DNA of 64,000 bases from contig CAIYRB010000200.1 in assembly GCA_903928445.1 (NCBI GenBank), forward strand, positions 1 through 64,000, written 5' to 3'. A program made the position numbers and the translations under genes. The DNA comes from an uncultured Pseudomonadota bacterium (GTDB taxonomy: Bacteria; Bdellovibrionota_B; Oligoflexia; Oligoflexales; CAIYRB01). This document shows positions 1-8,857 of the stretch, piece by piece (position 1 is the first letter of the stretch; each line of letters opens with the position of its first letter). The notes under the pieces are model-generated. The model searched no databases and was not told the DNA's origin. It worked only from the letters and a program-made list of their open reading frames with translations.

Positions 1-522
1 CCCCCTTTAACGCAGATCCGTAGATGGCTCAACCAACTCATGCGCGAGATCATCTGCACGGACTGCGGAGCGCATTCTATCTGGCGACCCAGTTTGTTTC
101 GAAATTCCTCTTAAATACTTAACGTAGTAGTGCTAGCTACTATGCATTTAAGCTTTGCTGTCGGCCATGGCATAGAGTGGTTCGTGTACGATCAAGAACG
201 TAAAATCTGGTGTTTATACCGTCTGCGCAATGAATATTTGAGCGACCACCTCGGACAGTTTGCCCATAACTTTTCGTGAGCTAGCTATTAAGATGTGTAT
301 CGCAATCACCCGCGCGAACCCAACGTCGCAGGTGATTAACTCGCTTGTTGCGCCAACTCCCGCATGATGTTGCTACGTTGCGCCGCGAGCAACCAAATTC
401 TATCAGCCTCGGCTCGGCCTTTGACTACGCAGATTTTTTTAAATCCTCAGTCTCTTCTTAGGGTTGAAGACCGAGCAACACTATCTGTCCAAAGACCAGT
501 CCCCATCGATTGCGTTCCAGCC
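1..522. other. Left-edge region without a recognisable gene
   Basis: No recognisable gene is seen here. Frame 1 is open from the window edge to a TAA at 112-114 and could be the tail of a gene entering from the left; its last residues include a CTDC pair. A 45-codon reading frame at 142-279 has no clear ribosome binding site. The region is richer in A+T than the neighbouring genes and lies downstream of the leftward beta-glucosidase gene, so it may hold its terminator, but no hairpin with a T-run was found. Confidence 0.4.
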
Positions 523-1968
523 CTAGACCACCGCGTTGTACTCAATCAACTTGCGATACCAATAGGCACTAAGCTTGGGGGTACGCTTTCTCGTTTGGTA
601 ATCAACGTGGTAGAGGCCAAAGCGCTTGCTGTAGCCGTCGGCCCACTCAAAGTTGTCGAGAAGGCTCCAGTGGAAGTAGCCTTTGACGGCATAGCCTTCG
701 CTCGTTGCGCGCTGCAGATGGGTCAGGTGATTGCGCAGGTACATGATGCGGTCGGTGTCGTGCACTTGGCCGTCATCGGTTACGGCATCATCGCAGGAAC
801 AGCCATTCTCAGTGATATATATGCCTTTAGGATTCCATAGGTCGCAGACATTACGGACACCCCAATACATGCACTCGGGGCCAACCAAGAGCCACGGTTG
901 ATCCATCCTCGGGTAAGATTTTGGGACAGCTTCGACCCTATAGCCCTTGGTTGACTGATCGGCACTGACGTAGTCAGGGGTATAGATATTTAGACCGACA
1001 AAATCCAAGGGACTGCCGATAGCCAGCATATCGCCCGGCTGAACCTTTGGGGCGTCAGCGCCCGCTTGCTGCAGATAACTGTCAATATATTTACCCTCCA
1101 TCACGGCCGTTAAGAACGGGGCGTTGCGGTCGCGCGTGGCGCGCTGGGTGGCAGCGATGTCCTCGGCGGTTTCCGCCACTGGGACGTAAACATGGGCATT
1201 CTCGGCTAAACCTACGGCGGTGCCCTGGGGGGTATTGGCCCGAATCGCCTGCACGCCTAGGCCGTGCGCTAAAATAGCATGGTGGCGAATTTGGTTAACC
1301 TGGCCAGGTGGCAGCTTAAGGCCCGGGGCAAACTGACCGTTGCCGTAGCTCAAGTCGGTAAAGCACGTGAACTCATTGGTGGTCATAAAATGCCCGACGC
1401 GGTCGCCAAGCTGCTTGGCAACAAACGCCGCATAGTCTGCGAAAGCCAAGGCGGTGTCTCGGGACTGCCAGCCACCGGCTAAACCCTGCGGCAGATCCCA
1501 GTGGAACAGGGTAATGAACGGCCTAATGTGGTGGGCCAATAACTCGTCGATGACCCGTTTATAGTGGTCGATGCCTTTCGGGTTAACCCGTCCCTTCCCC
1601 TCAGGGAATATGCGCGACCAGGAAATCGACATGCGGTAGGCATGAACTCCCAAGGCTTTCAGTGACGCTACGTCTTCCTTGTAGAGATGATAAGAGTCAT
1701 CGGCGATGTCGCCGGTGTCACCGTGGTTGGTTTTGCCCTGGGTGTGTGAGAATGTATCCCAAATCGATGGGCCGCGGCCGTCTACCTCGGTGGCGCCTTC
1801 TATCTGATAAGCAGCCGTCGCGCAGCCCCAGATAAAGCCTCTCGGAAAAGGCAAAAGCCGGGGTTTGGGTTTGCCAAACGCCAGTTTTGGCACGGCCGTA
1901 CCGGCGTAAGCTAACGCAGCGGTTGCAGCGGCAGTCTTGCCAAAGAGGCGGCGAGTCATGTCGCTCAT
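523..1968 (-). CDS. Tat-exported beta-glucosidase, glycoside hydrolase family 1
   Basis: Hydrolyses beta-glucosides by the retaining GH1 mechanism, probably in the periplasm. The 481-residue product starts with a twin-arginine signal (MTRRLFGK followed by an Ala-rich stretch). The start at 1968 is chosen because AAGGGA lies about 9 bases upstream; the ATG at 2010 has no such site. GH1 landmarks are FIWGCATAAYQIEG near the N-terminus, the acid/base Glu199 in TTNEF, the nucleophile Glu387 in YITENG, and the C-terminal HWSLLDNFEWADGY block. The residue after the acid/base Glu is Phe rather than the usual Pro. Length is typical of the family. It stands alone with no sugar transporter beside it. 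The family is certain; the natural substrate is not. Confidence 0.93.
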   Translation of the reverse strand: MSDMTRRLFGKTAAATAALAYAGTAVPKLAFGKPKPRLLPFPRGFIWGCATAAYQIEGATEVDGRGPSIWDTFSHTQGKTNHGDTGDIADDSYHLYKEDVASLKALGVHAYRMSISWSRIFPEGKGRVNPKGIDHYKRVIDELLAHHIRPFITLFHWDLPQGLAGGWQSRDTALAFADYAAFVAKQLGDRVGHFMTTNEFTCFTDLSYGNGQFAPGLKLPPGQVNQIRHHAILAHGLGVQAIRANTPQGTAVGLAENAHVYVPVAETAEDIAATQRATRDRNAPFLTAVMEGKYIDSYLQQAGADAPKVQPGDMLAIGSPLDFVGLNIYTPDYVSADQSTKGYRVEAVPKSYPRMDQPWLLVGPECMYWGVRNVCDLWNPKGIYITENGCSCDDAVTDDGQVHDTDRIMYLRNHLTHLQRATSEGYAVKGYFHWSLLDNFEWADGYSKRFGLYHVDYQTRKRTPKLSAYWYRKLIEYNAVV

Positions 1969-2129
1969 GCCGGTAAGTCCCTTAATACCTGATGTTGCAA
2001 GGCACCTCATTCTAACTTGCCACTACAGGTCGTAAAATACTAGCCGCTAACACCATCAGGTGAGCCCATGGCTAGCGATTCGGGCCCTGCGCAGTACGAC
2101 TAGGTCGATCACTTGGAGCCGGTAACGGC

Positions 2130-2486
2130 CTAAACGTGGTGCGTAGCCTCGGTGAAATAAAGTGCGCGATGCTCGCGGCAGCCGGGGTTGAAAGCGGCTC
2201 CACATTGGCTGCATTGATCCTGGCTCTGCAGATAGGCCGAGATCGTCAGTAGGTGCTTTCCGGCTCCGCAGTAGATGGCCTCGGTAGCGAAAGCAGCTGC
2301 CGACCAGCGCTCGGCCGCGTGGCCGGCTAGCGCCTTGTGGCACTGAAAGCAGGCAAACCAGCGCCCGCAGCATGGGTAGCGCTGCGCGACGATATCAACC
2401 AGGCTCGACCAATGCTGGCAACGAGCGCCGGAATCGACACCTAGGCCTTCGATAAACACATCCTGACCGCAAACGCCAAGACTCAT
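2130..2486 (-). CDS. CHY zinc-finger protein
   Basis: A 118-residue Cys/His-rich protein matching the CHY zinc-finger family over its whole length. Diagnostic pieces are CQHW near residue 23, DIVAQRYPCCGRWFACFQCH in the middle, the following H..ERW segment, and a C-terminal CSQCGAAFNPGC..H. The paired CxxC and CxH units are expected to bind three zinc ions. In eukaryotes the domain occurs in RCHY1-type ubiquitin ligases and the mitochondrial Hot13; the stand-alone bacterial role is not known. GAGG lies about 9 bases before the ATG. It lies between the GspN-like gene and the beta-glucosidase gene on the same strand, with gaps too long to be sure of an operon. Confidence 0.85.
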   Translation of the reverse strand: MSLGVCGQDVFIEGLGVDSGARCQHWSSLVDIVAQRYPCCGRWFACFQCHKALAGHAAERWSAAAFATEAIYCGAGKHLLTISAYLQSQDQCSQCGAAFNPGCREHRALYFTEATHHV

Positions 2487-2634
2487 GCAAAGGAACCTCG
2501 TTTAGAGGGCGTTGAGTATGAAGCGCGCCGGACGAGGCGTTCACTCTCGGTTCATAGGGATTATCACGCCGATGCTTAGCATTTCTTATAAGGGAGAGCG
2601 ACTGAAAAGGATACTTCACCTTAGGTCTCCTCAC

Positions 2635-3576
2635 CTAGCCGCAATCGGTCGCACTCACAGCACCTTTAATCGTAAAGCGTGGTGACGTTGGTGCACTCTT
2701 ACACTTGAATAGCTCCGCCAAAGAGTTGACCAAGCCGCGATCGTCGCTTACCAGAACCTCTAAATTCCAGCCCTCTTCATCTAGGCTCTGCCGTGGCAAA
2801 TTGAGTGCTCCGGTGATGGTCGCTTGACCGCCGCGTCCCGTCATAACGACGGGCCGGCGCAAGTACACTTTGCCCTGGTCCAGTTCGAGATTGAGTTCAA
2901 TCGGTGCGGATGGCAGCTTTCTCTGCTTGTCTGCGTCAATGGTCCATTCCGGCGACTCGATTGTGCCGATGACGTGTCCCCTGCGCTGGTGATTTTGATG
3001 CCGACTGCCGAGGGGTTGGGATAGTTCGATTGTGGCATTGATGAGGCCCTGGCTCAGATAGAAGCCCGGCGCGGCGTTATCGGAAAACAGCAGTCCCGCC
3101 AGTTTGACCGCGTCGACATTGCTCATAGTTCCATTGAGTAGGATGCGACCCTCATCTAAAAGACTCGGGTCCCTGCTGCCAAAGAAGAATTGGCGCGGTA
3201 CGGTGGCGGCGATGTTTAGCCGGCCGTCGCCTTCGATCAGCGTCGACGTGCTGAACTGCCAGGTCCCACCGCTAAGGATCGTGGCCCATTCCGGGGAGAT
3301 GCGGGTTCGTTCCAGCACTAAGGCGGCATCTAGCTTGTTGCTGTTCAAGATCCGGACCTGGCGCAGCTCAAGATCGGCGATGCCGCTAAGTTCAAGGCTT
3401 TTAACCTCTGTCATCAGGGTCGGCATGACGCTGTGTGCGGCGCGCTCAAGCAGCGCATTGACCAGGCTTCTGACGCCGTCTGTTGTCACGAAAAAGCCGA
3501 CGGCTACGCGCACGGCGACCAAGAGCAGGATGACCAGGAGTCCAAGGATACCTAACCATGTGGCTAATTTTTTCAT
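2635..3576 (-). CDS. Membrane-anchored GspN/AsmA-like protein
   Basis: A 313-residue protein with one N-terminal hydrophobic segment (about residues 5-30) and a long beta-rich remainder. Its layout resembles the type II secretion GspN family and AsmA-like proteins: an inner-membrane anchor, a predicted periplasmic beta-repeat body with phrases such as LELRQVRI and ATITGALNL, and an FTIKGAV segment near the C-terminus. GspN is an inner-membrane accessory of the type II secretion pathway in some proteobacteria. No other secretion gene lies nearby, so the role is inferred from shape only. The gene diverges from the histone gene, with about 70 bases between the two starts that must hold both promoters. 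Confidence 0.5.
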   Translation of the reverse strand: MKKLATWLGILGLLVILLLVAVRVAVGFFVTTDGVRSLVNALLERAAHSVMPTLMTEVKSLELSGIADLELRQVRILNSNKLDAALVLERTRISPEWATILSGGTWQFSTSTLIEGDGRLNIAATVPRQFFFGSRDPSLLDEGRILLNGTMSNVDAVKLAGLLFSDNAAPGFYLSQGLINATIELSQPLGSRHQNHQRRGHVIGTIESPEWTIDADKQRKLPSAPIELNLELDQGKVYLRRPVVMTGRGGQATITGALNLPRQSLDEEGWNLEVLVSDDRGLVNSLAELFKCKSAPTSPRFTIKGAVSATDCG

Positions 3577-3647
3577 GTCGGCACTTTAGATGGTGTAGAG
3601 TTGCGAGATTGATAGCAACTATCTTCGATAGCCCCTTGGAGGTTACC

Positions 3648-3833
3648 ATGACTGACGTCCTCGTTGTGTCTAGCAAAGTAAAAAAATTGATCAAGGACAA
3701 GGCCGGCATGAACACTGCGGCGGCGGTTATGGAGACCTTGACGAAGGTGGTCGAGCGCGAATGCCTGCGGGCGATTGAGCGGGCTCAGGCCGACAAACGC
3801 AAAACGGTGATGGAGAAGGATTTTACCATCTAG
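3648..3833 (+). CDS. Bacterial histone (single histone-fold protein)
   Basis: A 61-residue protein that is essentially one histone fold. A short first helix (SSKVKKLIKDKAG) is followed by a long central helix (about residues 20-45, METLTKVVERECLRAIERA) and a last helix preceded by the RKTVMEKDF motif, where archaeal and eukaryotic histones carry their conserved R-T pair. Length and motif order match the Bdellovibrio bacteriovorus histone Bd0055, reported as an abundant chromatin protein with unusual DNA binding. The start is set by TTGGAGG at 3636-3642; an upstream in-frame ATG at 3558 lies inside the divergent gene. It is monocistronic, with high Lys/Arg content. Expected role: nucleoid organisation. 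Membership is recognised from memory of the family, not from a search. Confidence 0.85.
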   Translation: MTDVLVVSSKVKKLIKDKAGMNTAAAVMETLTKVVERECLRAIERAQADKRKTVMEKDFTI

Positions 3834-4009
3834 GTCGCTGAGGTCGGCGTTGAGCTGGCGAATGTGCCAAGCGTCCTGACGCAGGCGTCGTCGCTCATGG
3901 GACTGAGACCTGCGGGCATGGTGCTGTTGCGGTTGCGTTGTGCCCTCGGTTAGGAGAGAAAGGAAGGGAGAACAGCGTCGTTTCGAATGTTGCACAGAGG
4001 AATGCTTTC

Positions 4010-5293
4010 ATGGCGGTTCAATCAGCGCGCATGTGGTGTCAGCAAGGCCTGCTCCTAGCAGCTTTAGGCCTCATACCTGGGACCAGGGCCGGAGCATGCA
4101 CTAGTGCGGCCTGGGAGGCTTCGGCTACGTCCCATAAGGCCCCCTTGATCTGGAAGAACCGTGACACCGATTCGCTAGTCAGCCGCATGGTCTTTGTTGA
4201 TGAAAAGCCCTATAAATTTGTCGGCCTGGTCGATGACTCAGCGCCGTCAGGGCGGATAGTCTATGCCGGCATCAACGAGCGCGGGTTCGCCATCTTCAAT
4301 ACGGTCGCCTATAACCTCCCGAGCGTCGCCGGTGAAGTGCATGACCTCGAGGGTGCGATCATGGCTGACGCACTGCGCACCAGCAGCTCGGTGGCGGATT
4401 TCGAGCGTTATTTGACAGCGAATCTCGGCCCTGATTTGGGTGCACAGACTAACTTTGTCGTATTTGATGCGGCGGGGGAGGTGTTTATTTATGAGGTGCA
4501 TAATCACGGGTTTGAGAAGTTTGCTGGCCGTGAGGCGCAAGGTAAACGGATGATTAACACCAACTTTTCGCGCTCGGGGGCTTTCGGCAAAGGCGCTGGG
4601 TATCTGCGCTATGACAGAGCGACCAAGTTAGTCGATGATCTCGGTGACAAGATCGATGTGGCATCGATCTATAACCGCTTAGCTCGTGATTTTGGCCATG
4701 CCTTGGTGTCCGCTCCGACTCTAGGTGAGTTAGCCAGACATGACCCCGCTACTCCGCTTTGGTATGCCAGCGTCGACACCATAGACCGCGATAGCACACG
4801 GTCGGCGATCGTATTCCAGGGCCGCGGACCAGGTGATCAGGGAGAGTTGGCGACGATGTGGGTCATGCTTGGCGAACCCTTGACGTCGCTCGCCGTGCCC
4901 GTATGGGTCGAAGCCCAGGCAGTCCCTGCGGCGCTGAGTCAGGGCAAAGTGGTGCCTTTACTGGCGCAGAGTCTGAGGCTGAGACGGGCGCTGAGGCCGC
5001 TGGACGGTGGCGAGCGGGATAAATATATGGATCTGAGTCTGCTGGAAAACTCGAAGAAGACAGGAATCTTGCGGGTGCTGCGCGAGGCCCAAGAGGATAT
5101 CGTTAAGCGCACGGATAGCTTTCTTAAAAGCCGGCACACTTCGCTAGAGCTGGCAACTTTTCAGTCGGCACTGGCCGAGGAGGCCACCTTGGTCCTCAAG
5201 CGGTTGGCGGACGGGGCCGCGGTGCCAGAGGATCGACCTAGGGGAGCGACTGATGCGGACCGAATGCCACGTGGCAAGCCCGCGCGGGAATAG
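4010..5293 (+). CDS. Secreted Ntn-hydrolase (C45 / linear amide C-N hydrolase type)
   Basis: A 427-residue predicted exported protein. An N-terminal signal peptide ends TRAGA just before Cys30, so signal cleavage alone could expose the N-terminal nucleophile used by Ntn hydrolases. After the Cys come TSAAWEA, then the IWKNRDTD block typical of acyl-CoA:6-aminopenicillanate acyltransferase-like and choloylglycine-type amidases, and later INERGFAIFNT and NTNFSRSG, which fit the catalytic Asn region. The start at 4010 follows AGAGGA at a normal distance. The C-terminal 100 residues are charged and helical, beyond the usual core. Likely reaction: cleavage of a linear or N-acyl amide in the periplasm. 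The substrate is unknown and the gene is not in an obvious operon. Confidence 0.75.
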   Translation: MAVQSARMWCQQGLLLAALGLIPGTRAGACTSAAWEASATSHKAPLIWKNRDTDSLVSRMVFVDEKPYKFVGLVDDSAPSGRIVYAGINERGFAIFNTVAYNLPSVAGEVHDLEGAIMADALRTSSSVADFERYLTANLGPDLGAQTNFVVFDAAGEVFIYEVHNHGFEKFAGREAQGKRMINTNFSRSGAFGKGAGYLRYDRATKLVDDLGDKIDVASIYNRLARDFGHALVSAPTLGELARHDPATPLWYASVDTIDRDSTRSAIVFQGRGPGDQGELATMWVMLGEPLTSLAVPVWVEAQAVPAALSQGKVVPLLAQSLRLRRALRPLDGGERDKYMDLSLLENSKKTGILRVLREAQEDIVKRTDSFLKSRHTSLELATFQSALAEEATLVLKRLADGAAVPEDRPRGATDADRMPRGKPARE

Positions 5294-5514
5294 CCTACGG
5301 CTAACCGGTTTTATCGGGAGCTCGCAGAGTACATGGCTGCGATCAAATCGTGTTCTAGGTACCCTTGTTTTAAAAGGGGGCGTTTAATACCGCGTGCGCA
5401 GATTTTCTATCCATCGATAAATAGACGACTATTACCGCTCATTATAAAAAACCTCAAGTCCTAGCGATATTGTTCCGATAAGGAAAAAAGCCCTTTAGAG
5501 AACAAGGATTCGCC

Positions 5515-6612
5515 ATGATAAAAACGTCGCTATTGCTGCCGCAAGGTAGTCGTAAAGCCATCCTCATTGCTGTCGCAATCCTATATGGTGCCTGTGCCCT
5601 CGGTTGTGCGCAGGCGACCAATGAGCTTGCCGCCGCGGGTGTCGACTACGCGGTGGTTGACCGCGTCGCCGAGCAGATTTACGGCCAGGTCGTTGAACAG
5701 CTCTACCAGCCGGTCTTTGTTAAAAAGGTCAACGCTGGCCTCGCCGTGGGTCCGACCTCCTATGCAAGCGTCGTGTTAAGTGATGTCTCCGACGGCGATT
5801 ACGCGATCGGCGGTCGCATCTACCACAACGTCTTGGCGAGTGCGCAGCATGCTCCCCGTATTAAACAAAATCTCGCTTCCTTCGCGAAGGCGCATCCGCA
5901 TATGAGTCAACTCTTTAACAAATATGAGGTCGGCAAAGACACGCATATTACGCAAGCGGATCTTAAACTCTATGTCCGCTTTGGCGCCGACTTCCTCGCC
6001 ATGCGTGGTTTCAGTGGCGGCGTCGACGATGTCATGAATAAATATTCCTTTGTCGATCTGGTCAAGGTCATGCGCACCGGCATCTTTGTCACCCAACTCC
6101 CGGTGATTGACGGTCTCAAAGGTGGAAATTCATTTGGATTATCGGATTCAGACAACAACAATGGGGCCGGTGCCAGCGCCGCTGGAGCAACCTATGCCGC
6201 GGTCACCGCGGAAGTGACCGGACGCACGAGCATGGGCACAAGGGATCCTGTGCAATGCCGGCAACCGGATAATAGCCCCATGGTTTACACAAACGACGAA
6301 GAGATCAACGGCAAACCGATTGCAGGCGTCGATGGCCAGACCTTGGGCACGACTAAGGATGGGGAGACGACCAGCATGTGTGGGAAGTGCGCGACCATTG
6401 GCGGCACTCAATTCATCATCGTCGATCGCATTTGGCAAAACGATGGGGTCGGCGGCAATATGTATTCAGATAAAAACGAAGCAGATAAGAAGGGTCAGTC
6501 AACTGGCTCTGGACAGACTCAGTTTGATATCGCTGTTAATAAATGGAAGTCTGGCCCAGCCGGTGGCAACAATATGACCGCTGCGCCGGTGAAAATCGGC
6601 ACATGCAACTAA
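5515..6612 (+). CDS. Secreted protein of unknown function
   Basis: A 365-residue protein I do not recognise. It has a basic N-terminus and a hydrophobic segment (residues 16-33) ending ALGCAQA, which could be a signal peptidase I site or a weak lipobox. Residues 45-190 are mostly helical, with YAVVDRVAEQIYGQVVEQLYQPVF followed later by GGRIYHNVLASAQ. A Gly/Ser/Asn/Asp-rich linker follows (about 205-230). The C-terminal part holds four cysteines, including a CGKC pair, which suggests disulfides outside the cytoplasm. The 220-base region upstream is A+T-rich. It converges on the radical SAM gene with about 28 bases between the two ends. Confidence 0.55.
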   Translation: MIKTSLLLPQGSRKAILIAVAILYGACALGCAQATNELAAAGVDYAVVDRVAEQIYGQVVEQLYQPVFVKKVNAGLAVGPTSYASVVLSDVSDGDYAIGGRIYHNVLASAQHAPRIKQNLASFAKAHPHMSQLFNKYEVGKDTHITQADLKLYVRFGADFLAMRGFSGGVDDVMNKYSFVDLVKVMRTGIFVTQLPVIDGLKGGNSFGLSDSDNNNGAGASAAGATYAAVTAEVTGRTSMGTRDPVQCRQPDNSPMVYTNDEEINGKPIAGVDGQTLGTTKDGETTSMCGKCATIGGTQFIIVDRIWQNDGVGGNMYSDKNEADKKGQSTGSGQTQFDIAVNKWKSGPAGGNNMTAAPVKIGTCN

Positions 6613-6640
6613 CGCTGCCATGCCAACGATCAGGGTGGTT

Positions 6641-7552
6641 CTACCTTCCCGCTTGGAGGCGCTGGGCTTTACGGTCGAAGCGGTCGATAAATGTACACCG
6701 CTGGCATAGATCCTCAATCAGCTCGCCTTTAGCAAAGCCTTGTCGCATGGCAACCGCGCGGGGACTAGCCAAGATCGATTGGAGGGGCTCGTCCTGCACT
6801 TGGCCGAGGTTGATGACGGCCTCTTTATCCAAGCAGCATGGTACGACGGTGCCGTCAGCGTGAACACCGAAGTGGCTGGAGAGTCCGTGGCAGAAGCCAG
6901 GGCGTTGCTTCTTTGGTAGGTCGAGGCTAGGCCAGGTGAAGCGTGAATCGAAGTTGAGATAGATGCGGCCGCGTAGCAGCAGATTTTTCTTTCTGCGGAT
7001 GTCTACGGCAGGATCTTCTGCAACGACGCCGAATTCCTCGGCGATATGTGTGCGTACGGCCGTATTGACGGCGCTGTGTGCTTGCACTCCTTCCAGGTCC
7101 CATAGGCGCAGGTTGATATACAGGTCGGCGCGGCGCTCCTCGGCTAGCCGGGTGAATTGAAAGATACGTTGCATATAGCCGGAGACGTCTTTGCCAACAA
7201 AGTTTGCCTCGAAGCTTTGCAGCGATAGATTAACTTGGCGAACAATCGGGCTAAGGGCTAAGTCCCGACGCGCGCCGGTCAGCATCAGGCCATTGGTCGT
7301 CAGATTGACCGGCAGCTGATGGATGCGACATAGCTCGAGGATGGCGCTGAACTCCGGGTGATTGAGCGGCTCACCCATGAGGTGCAGGCAGACTTCGTCG
7401 ACCATGCCACTGAGCTGCGCTGCCACCTTGCCGAACAGATCTGGGCTCATCATCTGGTTGGCGCGTTCGACCGTCGGGCAAAACGAGCACTTGAGATTGC
7501 AGATGTTGCTGATCTCAACGTAGGCACGGCGAAAAGGTGTGGTGATTGACAC
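6641..7552 (-). CDS. Radical SAM/SPASM domain protein
   Basis: A 303-residue radical SAM enzyme. The iron-sulfur cluster motif CNLKCSFC supplies Cys18, Cys22 and Cys25, followed by LMGEPLNHPEF and NLTTNGLML, which match the SAM-binding strands of the barrel. The C-terminal quarter contains FGVHADGTVVPCCLD and LCQRCTF, a SPASM-type region that would bind an auxiliary cluster. Such proteins typically modify peptides or act as maturases, but no precursor peptide is visible nearby. It starts one base after the cinA-like stop codon, so the two are very probably co-transcribed. Substrate unknown. Confidence 0.88.
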   Translation of the reverse strand: MSITTPFRRAYVEISNICNLKCSFCPTVERANQMMSPDLFGKVAAQLSGMVDEVCLHLMGEPLNHPEFSAILELCRIHQLPVNLTTNGLMLTGARRDLALSPIVRQVNLSLQSFEANFVGKDVSGYMQRIFQFTRLAEERRADLYINLRLWDLEGVQAHSAVNTAVRTHIAEEFGVVAEDPAVDIRRKKNLLLRGRIYLNFDSRFTWPSLDLPKKQRPGFCHGLSSHFGVHADGTVVPCCLDKEAVINLGQVQDEPLQSILASPRAVAMRQGFAKGELIEDLCQRCTFIDRFDRKAQRLQAGR

Positions 7553-7553
7553 C

Positions 7554-8726
7554 TTAGTTTAGCTCGCTGGTTAAAAGATCAAACCAGGCCTTGGCGGCAA
7601 GAGAGGCAATGGCTTTTAAATTGCGCGGCCGCTGCGTGTCGCCACGATAGAACGAGGCACGCTCTTCGATGAAGCGCTGTTCGCCTAGGCGCAAACCAAC
7701 GGCCCAGCCGCCCTGTGCATTCAGGCCGGCAATCGCCAAGGCCACTTCGGTATCCATTTGGAAGGTCAAGGCCTGTTCGACGAAGCCAACAGGATCTTCA
7801 TGCCCCTCCCAGGAGGTCATGAGCGTAATGGGTCTAGGCTCCTTGCCGACGTTGCGAAGGTGCGGCGCCAATAGCTCGGAAAGATGGCCTTGCGTGACGC
7901 CGTCATAGATATCGACCGAGGCAAAGTGAATCAATCGCTCGACTAGGGCCTCGGGTGTGTTGAATTCATCGGATTCAAACAGCCAGGGGCGCAGTACTTG
8001 CTCGATCTGGCTACATACGGCCTGGTAACGCGCCGCGGTGTGGGCGGGAAAGCGCAGCTTGAGTTCGACATATGGTGCATGGACCCGGTAGGCGATTTCA
8101 AGGTCCTGATGACCGACGAATAGGGGGCTGACCAACTCGGCCAGCTGCGACTCCCCCTTGCCGATCGTGCGCCACTTGCGCTGCACCTTGCGGTCGGCTG
8201 CAGGAGTGCGCGCGGTGAGGGCTTGTCTCGCGTGAGTTAGCCAGATGGCCTCGACCTCTTTGGGCGGTCCGGGAAGGACCCAGACCTCTTTGCCATGCGC
8301 TTGGATCATGAAGCCGTTGGCCGTGCCAGCTTCGTTGACCAACACCGTGGCGCCTTGGGGAAAGTAGCACTGCTGCCGATTGGAGTCGCCGGCTGGTGCG
8401 CCCAGGCGCTGGAAAATCTGCTCGATGCGGTCCCAGGAGGCCTGATGAAACTGCAGCGGCAAGCCGGCCCAGGCGGCGACTCCGTTGCGTGTTAGATCAT
8501 CGGAGGTCGGGCCCAGACCGCCAGTGATCAACAGGAGGTCGACGTCCTTGGTCATAGCGGTGATGGCCGCCGTGATCTCGCCTTCGATGTCGTCGACCGT
8601 CACATGTTGCTTGGTGTCGATGCCGATGGCGAACAGCTTGGACGACAGCCAGGCGGCGTTGCCATTGCTGATCTGCCCGCATAGGAGCTCGGAACCGACC
8701 GCAAGAATCGAAGCATAGGTGGTCAT
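7554..8726 (-). CDS. cinA: CinA-family protein with a degenerate deamidase domain
   Basis: A 390-residue CinA-like protein. The N-terminal MoaB/CinA domain (about 1-170) is well kept: ILAVGSELLCGQISNGNA, the LLITGGLGPTSDDLTRNGVA block, and LPGPPKEVEAIW. CinA proteins act as ADP-ribose pyrophosphatase plus NMN deamidase in pyridine nucleotide salvage. The C-terminal region (about 250-390) lines up with the deamidase domain, but the ESCTGG motif is replaced by VDIYDGVTQGHL, and the substrate loop is reduced to AIAGLNAQGGWAVG. The second activity may therefore be lost. It is the first gene of a two-gene unit with the radical SAM protein and diverges from hmgA. Confidence 0.88.
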   Translation of the reverse strand: MTTYASILAVGSELLCGQISNGNAAWLSSKLFAIGIDTKQHVTVDDIEGEITAAITAMTKDVDLLLITGGLGPTSDDLTRNGVAAWAGLPLQFHQASWDRIEQIFQRLGAPAGDSNRQQCYFPQGATVLVNEAGTANGFMIQAHGKEVWVLPGPPKEVEAIWLTHARQALTARTPAADRKVQRKWRTIGKGESQLAELVSPLFVGHQDLEIAYRVHAPYVELKLRFPAHTAARYQAVCSQIEQVLRPWLFESDEFNTPEALVERLIHFASVDIYDGVTQGHLSELLAPHLRNVGKEPRPITLMTSWEGHEDPVGFVEQALTFQMDTEVALAIAGLNAQGGWAVGLRLGEQRFIEERASFYRGDTQRPRNLKAIASLAAKAWFDLLTSELN

Positions 8727-8857
8727 GGGTGCCCTTCCTTTGGCGGGTGGTCCCTGATACTAGCCAATTGCGCGACAAAAAATAAGTTGCGCCGTCCCTA
8801 GAGCCGGTAGAGAGTCCACATATCGCGCAACCAAGGAAAAAGCCATCGGGGTTTTTA

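Noticed and set aside
364-840. 158-codon rightward reading frame
   Set aside because: Antisense shadow of the GH1 gene over most of its length; no ribosome site and no domain.
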